Part shown: in pieces, positions 16,298 through 24,514 of the stretch | Numbering within the stretch: position 1 is the stretch's first letter | How the letters are laid out: the number at the start of each line of letters is the position of its first letter | From: Konateibacter massiliensis | GTDB lineage: Bacteria > Bacillota > Clostridia > Lachnospirales > Lachnospiraceae | Assembly (NCBI RefSeq): GCF_900184995.1 | Contig: NZ_LT860098.1 | Coordinates: 845,001 to 909,000 of the forward strand | Direction: 5' to 3' | Length of the DNA: 64,000 nucleotides | Notes under the pieces: generated by a model | Seen by the model: the letters and a program-made list of their open reading frames with translations, nothing else | Told to the model about the DNA's origin: nothing | Databases searched by the model: none | Made by a program: the position numbers and the translations under genes

Positions 16298-18331
16298 ATG
16301 GAAAACAAATGGATTCTGTCACCGAACAGACAGTTGACAGAAGAAGAAAAATCTCTTGTCTGGGAAAAACCCGCTTCTCATATTGAAAGCGATGCGGAGC
16401 AGCGCATTTGCGAGTCAGTCAAGCATAACTGGGAGCGGTCGGAACTGAAAATTACTAATGTCTTGCTTGAGGGAGATGCCGGCTCCGGTAAAACCCAACT
16501 GGCTAAAGCATTATCTGCTGATTTTGGTTTGCCTTACACCAAAGTAACCTGCTTTGCAGATATGGATAAATCCGATATACTGGGAGCCATTTTGCCGGTA
16601 TTGCAATCAGAGCAGGGGGATGGAAGCATAGAGTATAAATACTATCCGTCCGAAATCGTGCGGGCATATGAAAATGGCTGGCTTTTAGAAATTCAGGAGC
16701 CTACGGTTATCCGGGACGCAGCGGTATTGATGGCGCTCAACTCCGCATTGGAGCCGGACGGCAGTATTAATCTGCCAAATCGTATCGTCCATCGTCACCC
16801 GGATTTTATTGCAGTTATTACAACAAACCGTGGATACAACGGCTGTCGTCCGCTAAATGAGGCTCTTCGTGATCGGGTGCAGCATGCAGAAAAAATGGAT
16901 TTGCCGCCAATCGAGATTATGGTTGAACGAGCGGCAGCTAAAACAGGCTGCTGCGATGCCGAGCTGCTGCGTACTTTTGCTCAGGTTATTGTTATTCTCG
17001 ACCAAACAGCCAAGGCCAATGCGATAAAAGGCGTGTCCGGTATGCGGTCTTACTTCTTTTGGGTGGACGCGGTTTTGCATGGCAATGATGCAGAGAAGTC
17101 TCTGTATTATAAGGTTATTTACAAAATTACTACCGATCCAGATGAAATTGCTCTATTAGAACAGGCAATGTCCCGGCATGGGATGTTGGAAGCACTGGAA
17201 GAGGTTGTTTTTCAGCACAGAAAAACCAACGGCGAAGTTTTGGAACTTCGGGCAGACGGGGATTTTGAGGTACTGTCCCACACGCCCGATAAAGAATCCG
17301 TCCCTGGGGTGGCACTTCGAAAATCCCCTGACAGTGAGGGCAAGTCCAGCGGCTCCTCAGAAAATACTATAAATACACAAGGTTTGGACACCTGCGATGA
17401 TGGCTCTCCCATGTATCATGAGTTACAGCCGAAAGAGCAGGAAAAGCTGGCAGAAGAAAAAAGTGCCTACCGCAAGCACCTTAACCAGCAGGCGCGGGAG
17501 GCAGTCAAAGGTTCCTCCCACGAAAAAATAGGTATGATTGTCCACCAACCAGAGTCCACACCTGCCCATCGACAAGAGTATTGTCAAATTGCTTCCACGC
17601 TCATGCCGGTTATCCGGGAATTAACACGAAAGACCGAGCCACTTTTGGAGCATGAACTTTCTGTAGAATTTGCAAACAATCGGGTTTTTGGAACAAAGTT
17701 TCATGCTGAACAAATAGCGTCACCGGACTTTCGTTATTTTTCCAAAAAGCGCCCGCCGGAAAAAGAACCCTCGTTGGCCGTTGCACTGCGTATTGACCAA
17801 TCCGCCTCCATGAACGCATTTGGACGTCTGGAGGCTGCAAAGCAAGCTGCTGTGGCGGTCTATGAGTTTTGTGCAAGCTGCGGTATTCCGGTGCTGATTT
17901 ACGGCGATACCGCTGACCGCTCGCCAAAGGAAAAAATGTCTCTATACTCTTACATTGACTGGGAGGAGCCAAGGCTTAACGACAAATATTCTCTCATGGC
18001 AATTCAGAGTATCAGCAACAATCGCGATGGAATGGCGCTTCGGATTTTAGCAGAAAAACTGGTAAATACTCCCCAAACGACCAAGCTGTTAATCAGTCTA
18101 AGTGACGGACAGCCCAAAGCGATACCGGACTATACAGGCGATGGTGCTATGGACGACATGAAACAGGTAATCCGTGATTACAGCAGAAAAGGCGTACTTT
18201 TTCTGGCTGCTGCCATTGGACAGGATAAGGAAACGATTTGCGATATTTATGGGCAGGAGCGATTTATAGATATAACTAATTTAGAACAGCTTCCGACCCG
18301 TTTAGTTCAAATCATTGCTAAGTACCTATAA
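16298..18331 (+). CDS. MoxR-type AAA ATPase fused to a VWA domain
   Basis: 677 residues from ATG 16298 (the frame extends to GTG 16286, inside the ribosome-binding region). AAA domain at about 1-270: Walker A GDAGSGKT (59-66), sensor 1 ITTN, arginine-finger region EALRDRVQH. Walker B reads WLLEIQEP, so the usual Asp is Leu while the Glu is kept. A hydrophilic linker follows, then a C-terminal VWA domain with a complete MIDAS start DQSAS (500-504) and 'LISLSDGQPKA'. MoxR and VWA pairs assemble, insert metals into or remodel partner proteins, normally as two genes; here they are one chain. The substrate is unknown. Codon use is more GC-rich than the flanks. Confidence 0.82.
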   Translation: MENKWILSPNRQLTEEEKSLVWEKPASHIESDAEQRICESVKHNWERSELKITNVLLEGDAGSGKTQLAKALSADFGLPYTKVTCFADMDKSDILGAILPVLQSEQGDGSIEYKYYPSEIVRAYENGWLLEIQEPTVIRDAAVLMALNSALEPDGSINLPNRIVHRHPDFIAVITTNRGYNGCRPLNEALRDRVQHAEKMDLPPIEIMVERAAAKTGCCDAELLRTFAQVIVILDQTAKANAIKGVSGMRSYFFWVDAVLHGNDAEKSLYYKVIYKITTDPDEIALLEQAMSRHGMLEALEEVVFQHRKTNGEVLELRADGDFEVLSHTPDKESVPGVALRKSPDSEGKSSGSSENTINTQGLDTCDDGSPMYHELQPKEQEKLAEEKSAYRKHLNQQAREAVKGSSHEKIGMIVHQPESTPAHRQEYCQIASTLMPVIRELTRKTEPLLEHELSVEFANNRVFGTKFHAEQIASPDFRYFSKKRPPEKEPSLAVALRIDQSASMNAFGRLEAAKQAAVAVYEFCASCGIPVLIYGDTADRSPKEKMSLYSYIDWEEPRLNDKYSLMAIQSISNNRDGMALRILAEKLVNTPQTTKLLISLSDGQPKAIPDYTGDGAMDDMKQVIRDYSRKGVLFLAAAIGQDKETICDIYGQERFIDITNLEQLPTRLVQIIAKYL

Positions 18332-18375
18332 GCTGTATATATTTTTGTTTCGATGGAGTTCCCTATTCTATCAAA

Positions 18376-18425
18376 AAACCCACCATTTCTATGAAAATCC
18401 TTGCATAAAAATGGTGGATTTTTGA
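18376..18425 (+). terminator. Terminator of the DUF6530-AAA/VWA operon
   Basis: CCACCATTT and AAATGGTGG pair across a loop of about 20 nt, followed by ATTTTTGATTTTG. Confidence 0.75.
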
Positions 18426-18505
18426 TTTTGAATACATTAAAAACAGATGAATTTAAATTTAACTGTCATTTCCGTTGATACACATTAATCTTAATTAGAA
18501 AAAAT

Positions 18506-19291
18506 TTATTTCATTTCATCCTTAAATTCCTCATAAAGTTCCGGTAAAATCGCTCTTAAATTAGTATACTCCTTAACATTATGCTCCAGTAATTTCATAG
18601 CAACTGATTCAGGTATCAGCTTTGCCGGGGGAAACATCGTTTTTTGGGGCTTTCCGTCTTTTACACAATAGCCCATCCAGAAGCGAGTTCTTAATTCACA
18701 TCCATTTTCCGTTGGACGCAGGAAGTGTAACATAATTACCGGGTTTTTCTCATTGCCGCCACAAATAATTGTACCCTTAAACTTTTTTAGCTCCGTTTCG
18801 TCAAAACCAATATCTTTTGGATTTCCAAAATTAATTTCTATTTTTTCTTTTCCACTTCCAATATCTTCAATGACATCGTGAATGGTATCCCAATACCGTT
18901 CCTTCATTGATAATTTTGAATTCTTTGCTTTTTCAGGATGTTGTGTCAAACAATAATAATGTTCTTCCGGATCCCATATTTTGTATCGCATTGGTTCAAG
19001 TCCGTGCCATGCAAAGAACCAGTCAAACATTTCCACCGTAACTCCCGGCATATTTGTTATATTTGCCGCCGTTAAGGTCCCATCCTTCATACGCGTCCAT
19101 CCAAACTCTCCCGGAAGATAACCGTCTTTAAATAAATTATTTATGTTTTCTGGATTTAAGGCAGTTTCCGGCGTCAGTGGATTGTTCTTCAGCATTTCCA
19201 ATTTTTCTTTCGGTATTGGCGCCATATCTCTAATAAAATATTTATAATATGGTGACATTCTCTCTTCTTCACTAATCGGTACTCTATTCAT
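18506..19291 (-). CDS. Phloretin/2,4-diacetylphloroglucinol hydrolase family protein
   Basis: 261 residues. The stretch 'MFDWFFAWHGLEPMRYKIWDPEEHY' region (about 88-112), together with 'VIMLHFLRP' (186-192), marks the PhlG/phloretin hydrolase family. These zinc enzymes cleave a C-C bond next to a polyphenol ring; phloretin hydrolase of gut Eubacterium ramulus splits the flavonoid dihydrochalcone. Likely metal ligands include His96, His189 and a Glu near 237-241. The substrate here is unproven. The start has a GGAGG ribosome-binding site. It is divergent from the LysR gene, which probably controls it. Confidence 0.8.
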   Translation of the reverse strand: MNRVPISEEERMSPYYKYFIRDMAPIPKEKLEMLKNNPLTPETALNPENINNLFKDGYLPGEFGWTRMKDGTLTAANITNMPGVTVEMFDWFFAWHGLEPMRYKIWDPEEHYYCLTQHPEKAKNSKLSMKERYWDTIHDVIEDIGSGKEKIEINFGNPKDIGFDETELKKFKGTIICGGNEKNPVIMLHFLRPTENGCELRTRFWMGYCVKDGKPQKTMFPPAKLIPESVAMKLLEHNVKEYTNLRAILPELYEEFKDEMK

Positions 19292-19409
19292 TTTCTTTCC
19301 TCCATTGTTTTTGGCTTGCTGTTATGTCGTCATTATATCTTTGATTGACTTTTTTGAGAAATACTTTAAAATTTATAATAGTATAAGTTTTTTCTTATAG
19401 GAGGGTTTT

Positions 19410-20312
19410 ATGACGCATAAACAATTACAATATTTTATAGCAATCGCTACAACAAAAAATGTAACAAAGGCTGCACAAAAACTATATGTTAGTCAACCAG
19501 CGCTCAGTAGCCACATCAAGCAGCTAGAAACCGAATTAAAAACTCAATTGTTTATTAGAAAACATAGAAATGTAGAACTGACGCCAGCCGGTGAACTTTT
19601 CTTAATCCGTGCAAAAGAACTTTTAATTCATCAGCAAAATATTATCAATGAAATTCAGGCATTATCTAAATCTCAGGAATCAGACCTGCGTCTCGGTTTT
19701 ATGACTGGAAATATTTATCGAAACATTCCGGATTTACTCGTCACTTATAAGCAGGAAAATCCTTCATTTAGCTACAGCATTACCAATACCAGCAGCGTTG
19801 AAATATTTGAAGGCGTCAAAAATCATACATTTGATATCGGTTTTATGCTGTCTTTTTATGACGATACCAGAGAGAAGTCTTTTGAAAATCTTAGTTATGA
19901 AGAATTAATTACATCGTCCGTTTATGCGGTCCTGCCACCTGCCCATCCTTTATCTGGTAAGAAAAGTCTGACATTTAAGCAGCTAGCCAACGAAACCGTT
20001 ATTAGTACTGAACCAGAATATGCGCCTTATAGTTATGAATACATTATTCAATACTCAAAAAAAATTAATTTACAACATAAAAAGATGGTCGCCAGCAATG
20101 ACATTATTGATGCACTAAATATGGTCCGTTCTAATCTCGGAATCTGCTTTCTTGCTACGGAGTTTTTGCCAAATTCGATAAATCAATTGAAATTTATTCC
20201 CATAAAAGAAGATATCCTCATCAAGTTTATTGTAATCTGGGATGAACATTATTTAGCTCCCTGTCATCATCAATTTATTGAATACATAAAAAACAATTTA
20301 AGCACAACATGA
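19410..20312 (+). CDS. LysR family transcriptional regulator
   Basis: 300 residues. The N-terminal winged helix is classic (YFIAIATTKNVTKAAQKLYV, then SQPALSSHIKQLE), followed by a two-lobed ligand-binding domain. It is divergent from the PhlG-like gene with 118 bp between. The gap contains an interrupted palindrome ATACT-N15-AGTAT at about 19361-19385, a plausible but unproven binding site. The ribosome-binding site is AGGAGGG. Confidence 0.93.
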   Translation: MTHKQLQYFIAIATTKNVTKAAQKLYVSQPALSSHIKQLETELKTQLFIRKHRNVELTPAGELFLIRAKELLIHQQNIINEIQALSKSQESDLRLGFMTGNIYRNIPDLLVTYKQENPSFSYSITNTSSVEIFEGVKNHTFDIGFMLSFYDDTREKSFENLSYEELITSSVYAVLPPAHPLSGKKSLTFKQLANETVISTEPEYAPYSYEYIIQYSKKINLQHKKMVASNDIIDALNMVRSNLGICFLATEFLPNSINQLKFIPIKEDILIKFIVIWDEHYLAPCHHQFIEYIKNNLSTT

Positions 20313-20363
20313 ATATGTAGCATTTAGCAGCACAAGCGCCAACAGCAAAAGTTCCTATGCTAT

Positions 20364-20404
20364 AAAAAAATCCCACAGAAAAATTTTCTGTGGGATTTTT
20401 TTAT
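20364..20404. terminator. Bidirectional terminator between LysR and oxidase genes
   Basis: AATCCCACAGAAAA and TTTTCTGTGGGATT form a near-perfect stem, with A-run before and T-run after, so it serves both convergent genes. Confidence 0.9.
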
Positions 20405-20412
20405 TCTATCTG

Positions 20413-20901
20413 TTACTCTTTCATTCGAACAAGCTCAATCGCTTCTTTACCGGTCATATGCTCAATTGTTACTTCTACCATACACACATGCTTGAACTGT
20501 TTCTCAATTTCCTGCATACGTCCTTCCACCTCTTCCGGTGAATATCGCTCTGCCAGTTTTTCAAGCGCAGTTCTTTTCTCCGTTTCCTCATCCAAAATGC
20601 GAGCCTTACCAAATGCAATAACACTTCTAAAATAAGATGTGTATTCCTTTGGCACTACATCATCCTTGTCAATTACACAAAAGGACACTTTATTATTACG
20701 GGCAATTGCATCCAGCTTGTGCCCTGTTTTAGCACAATGAAAAATAATTTTAGAATCCTCATATACATAGCTTAGAGGAACCGCATAGGGAAAATCATCA
20801 TCTCCCGCCACCGCAAGCACTCCTGACGTTCCTTTCTTTAAAACATCTATACAGTCCTCAAAACTTAATTCTTGTCTTTTTCGACGCATTTCTCTAAACA
20901 T
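20413..20901 (-). CDS. Pyridoxamine 5'-phosphate oxidase-like flavoprotein (Nim-like)
   Basis: 162 residues from the internal ATG at 20901, which sits 5 nt after AGAGGTG; the frame extends to 20919. It is a split-barrel FMN-binding fold: 'GVLAVAGDDDFPYAVPLSYVYEDSKIIFHCA...GHKLDAIARNNKVSFCVI'. This arrangement is typical of the NimA/pyridoxamine-oxidase-related group, some members of which reduce nitroimidazoles; most are uncharacterised. A single gene. Confidence 0.85.
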   Translation of the reverse strand: MFREMRRKRQELSFEDCIDVLKKGTSGVLAVAGDDDFPYAVPLSYVYEDSKIIFHCAKTGHKLDAIARNNKVSFCVIDKDDVVPKEYTSYFRSVIAFGKARILDEETEKRTALEKLAERYSPEEVEGRMQEIEKQFKHVCMVEVTIEHMTGKEAIELVRMKE

Positions 20902-20989
20902 ACCGGCACCTCTTTTCATAAAAATATTATAGCTTCCTAATTATTATATAGGAAATAACATTACATATCAAGGACACCTATTTATGCTT

Positions 20990-23110
20990 TTATTTTACTT
21001 CGTACAGCTTTTCGCCGGCTTTCACTTCACCTGATGCCTGCTGCTCAATTCCTGCATAGGAATCAATATTTGTCACAAGAACAGGTGTTACAAGACGATA
21101 TCCTTCTGCCTTGATGCCTTCCATATCAAACTCTGCAAGCACATCTCCCTGCTTGATTTTGTCTCCGCTTTTCACTTTAATATCAAAATACTTACCATTC
21201 AGCTGCACGGTATCAATACCGATGTGAATCAGCAAATCCACTCCGCCGTCTGATAAAAGACCCAAAGCATGTTTTGTATCAAATATCATAGATACAGTTC
21301 CTGCAAATGGAGCTGTCACAATTCCCTTTGTCGGCTCAATTGCAACACCGTCACCAACCATTTTTTCGGAGAATACGCCGTCGTTTACCTCCGCCAAAGG
21401 AATTGCTTCTCCTTCCAACGGTGCGTAAATTACTTCTGTCTTATTTTCTTTTGCATCCGCATGAGCCGCATTTGCTTCAACAGACTCTGCCTCATCAGAC
21501 ATCGGTCCTGCCAAAAAATCCTCCAAATGGCTCTTGATAATATTTACCTTTGGTCCATAAATAACCTGAATTCCGTTTCCTTTTCTCACAACACCCGCTG
21601 CCCCTGTGGATTTCAGAACAGCCTCCGATACTTTGGACGAATCCATTACAGTAACTCGAAGTCTTGTCGCGCAGCAATCTACATCAGAGATATTTGCTTT
21701 TCCTCCTAATCCGGTCGTGATCGTTGCTGACAGAGCATCCTCCTCTGACATCCCAACGGTATTGGAAGAAGATGAACCGCCTGCCTGTTTTGCATTATAA
21801 TCTGCTTTTGTATACAGCTTTGTTTCCTCATCATCTGCTTCTCTTCCCGGTGTTTTCAGATTTAATTTCTGAATCAGGAAGCTAAATACAAAGTAATACA
21901 CCACAAAATAAATCGCACCGACTACCGGTATCCAAAGCCAACTTGTCTTTGAATTGCCTTGAAGGATACCAAACAGGAACAAATCAATAAATCCGCCTGA
22001 GAAAGTCAGACCTACACCTACATCAAGCATATGCATGAACATATATGCCGCACCGGTCAAAACCGCATGTACACCAAACAGCAGCGGAGCAACAAACAAG
22101 AAGGAAAATTCTAACGGTTCCGTAATACCTGTCAGCATAGACGTTAAAGCTGCGGACAGTAAAAGTCCTCCTACTCCTTTTTTCTTAGCTGTTGTTGCAT
22201 TTCTATACATAGCGAGAGCTGCACCCGGAAGACCGAAAATCATTACCACAAACTCACCGGAGAAAAATCTTGTCGCTGAGGATGAAAAATGTGTTGTTGT
22301 CGGGTCTGCAAGCTGTGCAAAGAAAATATTCTGCGCACCTTCCACAACTTTTCCAGCCACTTCCATAGAGCCGCCCACTGCTGTCTGCCAGAATGGAAGG
22401 TAAAATACATGGTGCAAACCAAACGGTATCAAAAGTCTCTTAATTAATCCATAAGCAAGTGTTCCCGCATATCCGGAAGCCATTACCAGATTTCCCAGAG
22501 CATAGATTCCGCTCTGTACCGGCTGCCAGATATAGAACATAAGAATTCCTACAAACACATACACAACGGTACTGATAATCGGAACAAATCTTGTTCCTCC
22601 AAAGAAGGACAATGCCTGTGGAAGTTCAATTTTATAAAATCTGTTGTGAAGCATTGCTACACCGATACCTACGATAATACCTCCAAAGGCTCCCATCTGC
22701 ATGGATGTGATTCCAAGTACGGAGGTAGTCGCTCCGCTCATCATAGCTTCTGCGCCACCATGCAGGTTAATCATGTTTCCGATGGCAGAGTGCATTACAA
22801 GAAATGCAATTCCGGCTGAAAGTGCCGCAACCTCTTTTTCTTTTTTAGCCATTCCTAGCGCAACACCAATTGCAAATATAAGAGGAAGGTTCCCAAATAT
22901 AACGCTTCCGCAGGCATTCATAACAGAGAGCACCACATACAGCGGGGTCCCCGGTCCCATAATCCCCATGAGTCCATAAGTTTCTAAAGTTGTCGTGTTA
23001 GTAAAAGAGCTTCCCAAGCCCAAAAGCAATCCTGCTACCGGCAGTACTGCAATCGGCAACATAAAGGAACGTCCGATTCTTTGCAACACACCAAAAATTT
23101 TTTCTTTCAT
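20990..23110 (-). CDS. ptsG: PTS glucose-type transporter, fused EIICBA
   Basis: 706 residues. EIIC membrane domain (about 1-410, ten or so helices, 'LIPFGLHHVFYLPFW'), EIIB with the phosphocysteine in 'DVDCCATRLRV' (Cys479), a charged linker, and EIIA with His614 and the phosphorylated His629 in 'LLIHIGIDTV'. It imports and phosphorylates glucose or a related hexose at the membrane with energy from HPr. EIIC resembles the glucose subfamily, but N-acetylglucosamine cannot be excluded. It lies downstream of the antiterminator gene and behind a RAT/terminator, so expression depends on sugar. Confidence 0.92.
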   Translation of the reverse strand: MKEKIFGVLQRIGRSFMLPIAVLPVAGLLLGLGSSFTNTTTLETYGLMGIMGPGTPLYVVLSVMNACGSVIFGNLPLIFAIGVALGMAKKEKEVAALSAGIAFLVMHSAIGNMINLHGGAEAMMSGATTSVLGITSMQMGAFGGIIVGIGVAMLHNRFYKIELPQALSFFGGTRFVPIISTVVYVFVGILMFYIWQPVQSGIYALGNLVMASGYAGTLAYGLIKRLLIPFGLHHVFYLPFWQTAVGGSMEVAGKVVEGAQNIFFAQLADPTTTHFSSSATRFFSGEFVVMIFGLPGAALAMYRNATTAKKKGVGGLLLSAALTSMLTGITEPLEFSFLFVAPLLFGVHAVLTGAAYMFMHMLDVGVGLTFSGGFIDLFLFGILQGNSKTSWLWIPVVGAIYFVVYYFVFSFLIQKLNLKTPGREADDEETKLYTKADYNAKQAGGSSSSNTVGMSEEDALSATITTGLGGKANISDVDCCATRLRVTVMDSSKVSEAVLKSTGAAGVVRKGNGIQVIYGPKVNIIKSHLEDFLAGPMSDEAESVEANAAHADAKENKTEVIYAPLEGEAIPLAEVNDGVFSEKMVGDGVAIEPTKGIVTAPFAGTVSMIFDTKHALGLLSDGGVDLLIHIGIDTVQLNGKYFDIKVKSGDKIKQGDVLAEFDMEGIKAEGYRLVTPVLVTNIDSYAGIEQQASGEVKAGEKLYEVK

Positions 23111-23177
23111 TTTTTAATCCTCCTAAAAATTTTAATCTATTAAAAAGCGGATAAGTCCGCATTAACTTGCTATGATA

Positions 23178-23255
23178 TAAAAAAAGACCAAAGTATAAAT
23201 ACACGTTTCCCATGTATTCTTACCTTAGTCTTGCCTGCTTTACCAGTCACAATCC
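23178..23255 (-). promoter_or_regulatory. RAT antiterminator and overlapping terminator in the ptsG leader
   Basis: On the minus strand, GGATTGTGACTGGTAAAGC continuing AGGCAAGACT (23255-23227) matches the RAT sequence bound by LicT-type proteins. Its 3' end overlaps a terminator: AGACTAAGGTA pairs with TACTTTGGTCT, then TTTTTTT. Binding of the antiterminator would block the terminator and let RNA polymerase read into ptsG. Confidence 0.9.
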
Positions 23256-23286
23256 ACGCTATTTTATTGTTATAATAAAACCTTGC

Positions 23287-24123
23287 CTATTCCGGCAGGT
23301 TCATTCTTCTTAAATGCACCGTGAGAAATACCTTCTCTTCATTCGAAATATCTCTCTTCAATGTATTGTGTACATGCATCGCAATCTGCTCCGCACATTC
23401 ATAGTCAAGAGGATAACGCTCCTTAATCATCTTTTGAAACACAACGTCATCATCCTTCGTCACCTTATTATTAAACAGCCTCTGCCCAAAATATTTCAAG
23501 TGAGTCACAAACCGGTCATAGTGCATGGATTCCTCATCCAATTCCCGTTCATAGTAACTGCTGACAATCCCCAGCACCTCTTGAATAAGCTGGGTAATCT
23601 CAAACGTATGGCTCATCTCCATATCCAGTTCTGCATTGACAATATGCAGTGCGATAAACCCCGCCTCGTCATTGATAAGGTCCACATTCAGCTTCTCGCG
23701 TATAAGTTCCAGTGCATGCTTTCCAATTTCATACTCAACAGAGTAAAACCGCTTAATCTCCGTCAAGAGAGCATTTCGATACTCAAGTCCCTGCTTTTTT
23801 CTTTCGATTGAAAAGTTAATATGGTCTGTCAGCGTCAGATAGACATTCTCATTCAAAGTCTTCTTCAGCATTGTCTTTGCATAATCAATAATCTCGGTCG
23901 AGACAGCAAAATATTCCGGCGGTATCTCTCCCAGCAGCTCTTGAAGCTTTCCTGCTGTCGAAGGATTCGCAATGCGGTAAACCTTCTCAATCTTATCTTC
24001 CACCACAATATCGTTTTTCTTTTTCTGAAACCCAATTCCAAGACCACGCAGCAAGATTTCCTCACCCGACCCGTCTTGAGAATAAACAATATTATTGTTT
24101 ATAACCTTGGTAATCTTATACAT
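23287..24123 (-). CDS. licT: BglG/LicT-family transcription antiterminator
   Basis: 278 residues from ATG 24123 (MYKITKVINNN), the normal family start and length; the upstream in-frame extension to 24228 runs through the leader terminator. Order: RNA-binding CAT domain (1-about 55), then PRD1 and PRD2 with conserved regulatory histidines (e.g. 'LTDHINFSIER', 'FIALHIVNAELD', 'VFLTVHLRRMN'). It binds RAT RNA when the PRDs are phosphorylated suitably by the PTS. Both its own leader and that of ptsG carry RAT sites, so it regulates itself and the transporter. It could equally be named glcT. Confidence 0.92.
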   Translation of the reverse strand: MYKITKVINNNIVYSQDGSGEEILLRGLGIGFQKKKNDIVVEDKIEKVYRIANPSTAGKLQELLGEIPPEYFAVSTEIIDYAKTMLKKTLNENVYLTLTDHINFSIERKKQGLEYRNALLTEIKRFYSVEYEIGKHALELIREKLNVDLINDEAGFIALHIVNAELDMEMSHTFEITQLIQEVLGIVSSYYERELDEESMHYDRFVTHLKYFGQRLFNNKVTKDDDVVFQKMIKERYPLDYECAEQIAMHVHNTLKRDISNEEKVFLTVHLRRMNLPE

Positions 24124-24172
24124 TAAAAATTCTCCCACCTCATGAAACAGAAAAATGTGAATAGTTCCTATA

Positions 24173-24243
24173 ATTAAAAAAAACCACCTCATACGGAAAA
24201 ACTCCCTATAAGATAGTCTTGCCTGCATGACCAGTCACAATCC
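24173..24243 (-). promoter_or_regulatory. RAT antiterminator and terminator in the licT leader
   Basis: On the minus strand the RAT starts GGATTGTGACTGGTCATGC (24243-24215). The overlapping terminator uses ACTATCTTATAGGGA paired with TCCGTATGAGGTGGT, then TTTTTTTT. Twenty-five of the 29 RAT bases equal the ptsG copy. Confidence 0.88.
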
Positions 24244-24265
24244 ACTTCACTATAAATATAGGCAT

Positions 24266-24294
24266 AGAATATCAGATTCCTTTTTTAATGTCAA
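24266..24294 (-). promoter_or_regulatory. Predicted sigma-A promoter of licT-ptsG
   Basis: Minus strand TTGACA, 17-bp spacer, TATTCT, placed about 22 bp before the RAT. Confidence 0.75.
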
Positions 24295-24329
24295 TACCCT
24301 AAAGAAATTATCTAGCCAAACTTATAAAA

Positions 24330-24357
24330 TGTACAAACCAACAGTTCATGTTATAAT
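24330..24357 (+). promoter_or_regulatory. Possible promoter of sbcDC
   Basis: Extended -10 TGTTATAAT with TGTACA 16 bp upstream. The -35 match is weak. Confidence 0.4.
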
Positions 24358-24360
24358 GTA

Positions 24361-24500
24361 ACATATCGGAAGAAAATCAAGCACGAGCGAAGCGAGTATT
24401 TGATTTTACCCGATATGTTAACGAGAAAACATCGTTTTCGAGTTTTGTCTGAAGCGCTTTTTGCTTCTGACAAAGAAGATCGGAAGAAAATCAAGCACGA
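24361..24500 (+). repeat. Hairpin cluster with a 22-bp direct repeat before sbcD
   Basis: Between promoter and gene lie: an interrupted palindrome whose ends are ACATATCGG (24361) and CCGATATGT (24410), with an inner AAAATCAA/TTGATTTT; a hairpin around GAAAAC-ATC-GTTTTC; and GTCTGAAGC/GCTTCTGAC (24447-24471). A 22-bp stretch starting ATCGGAAGAAAATC occurs at 24365-24386 and again at 24479-24500, directly before the ribosome-binding site. Confidence 0.7.
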
Positions 24501-24514
24501 ACGGAGGATTACCA

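Noticed and set aside
24461-24514. Longer sbcD start
   Set aside because: The extension translates the direct repeat; the GGAGGA site and the family N-terminus (MKLLHLADLHIG) support ATG 24515.
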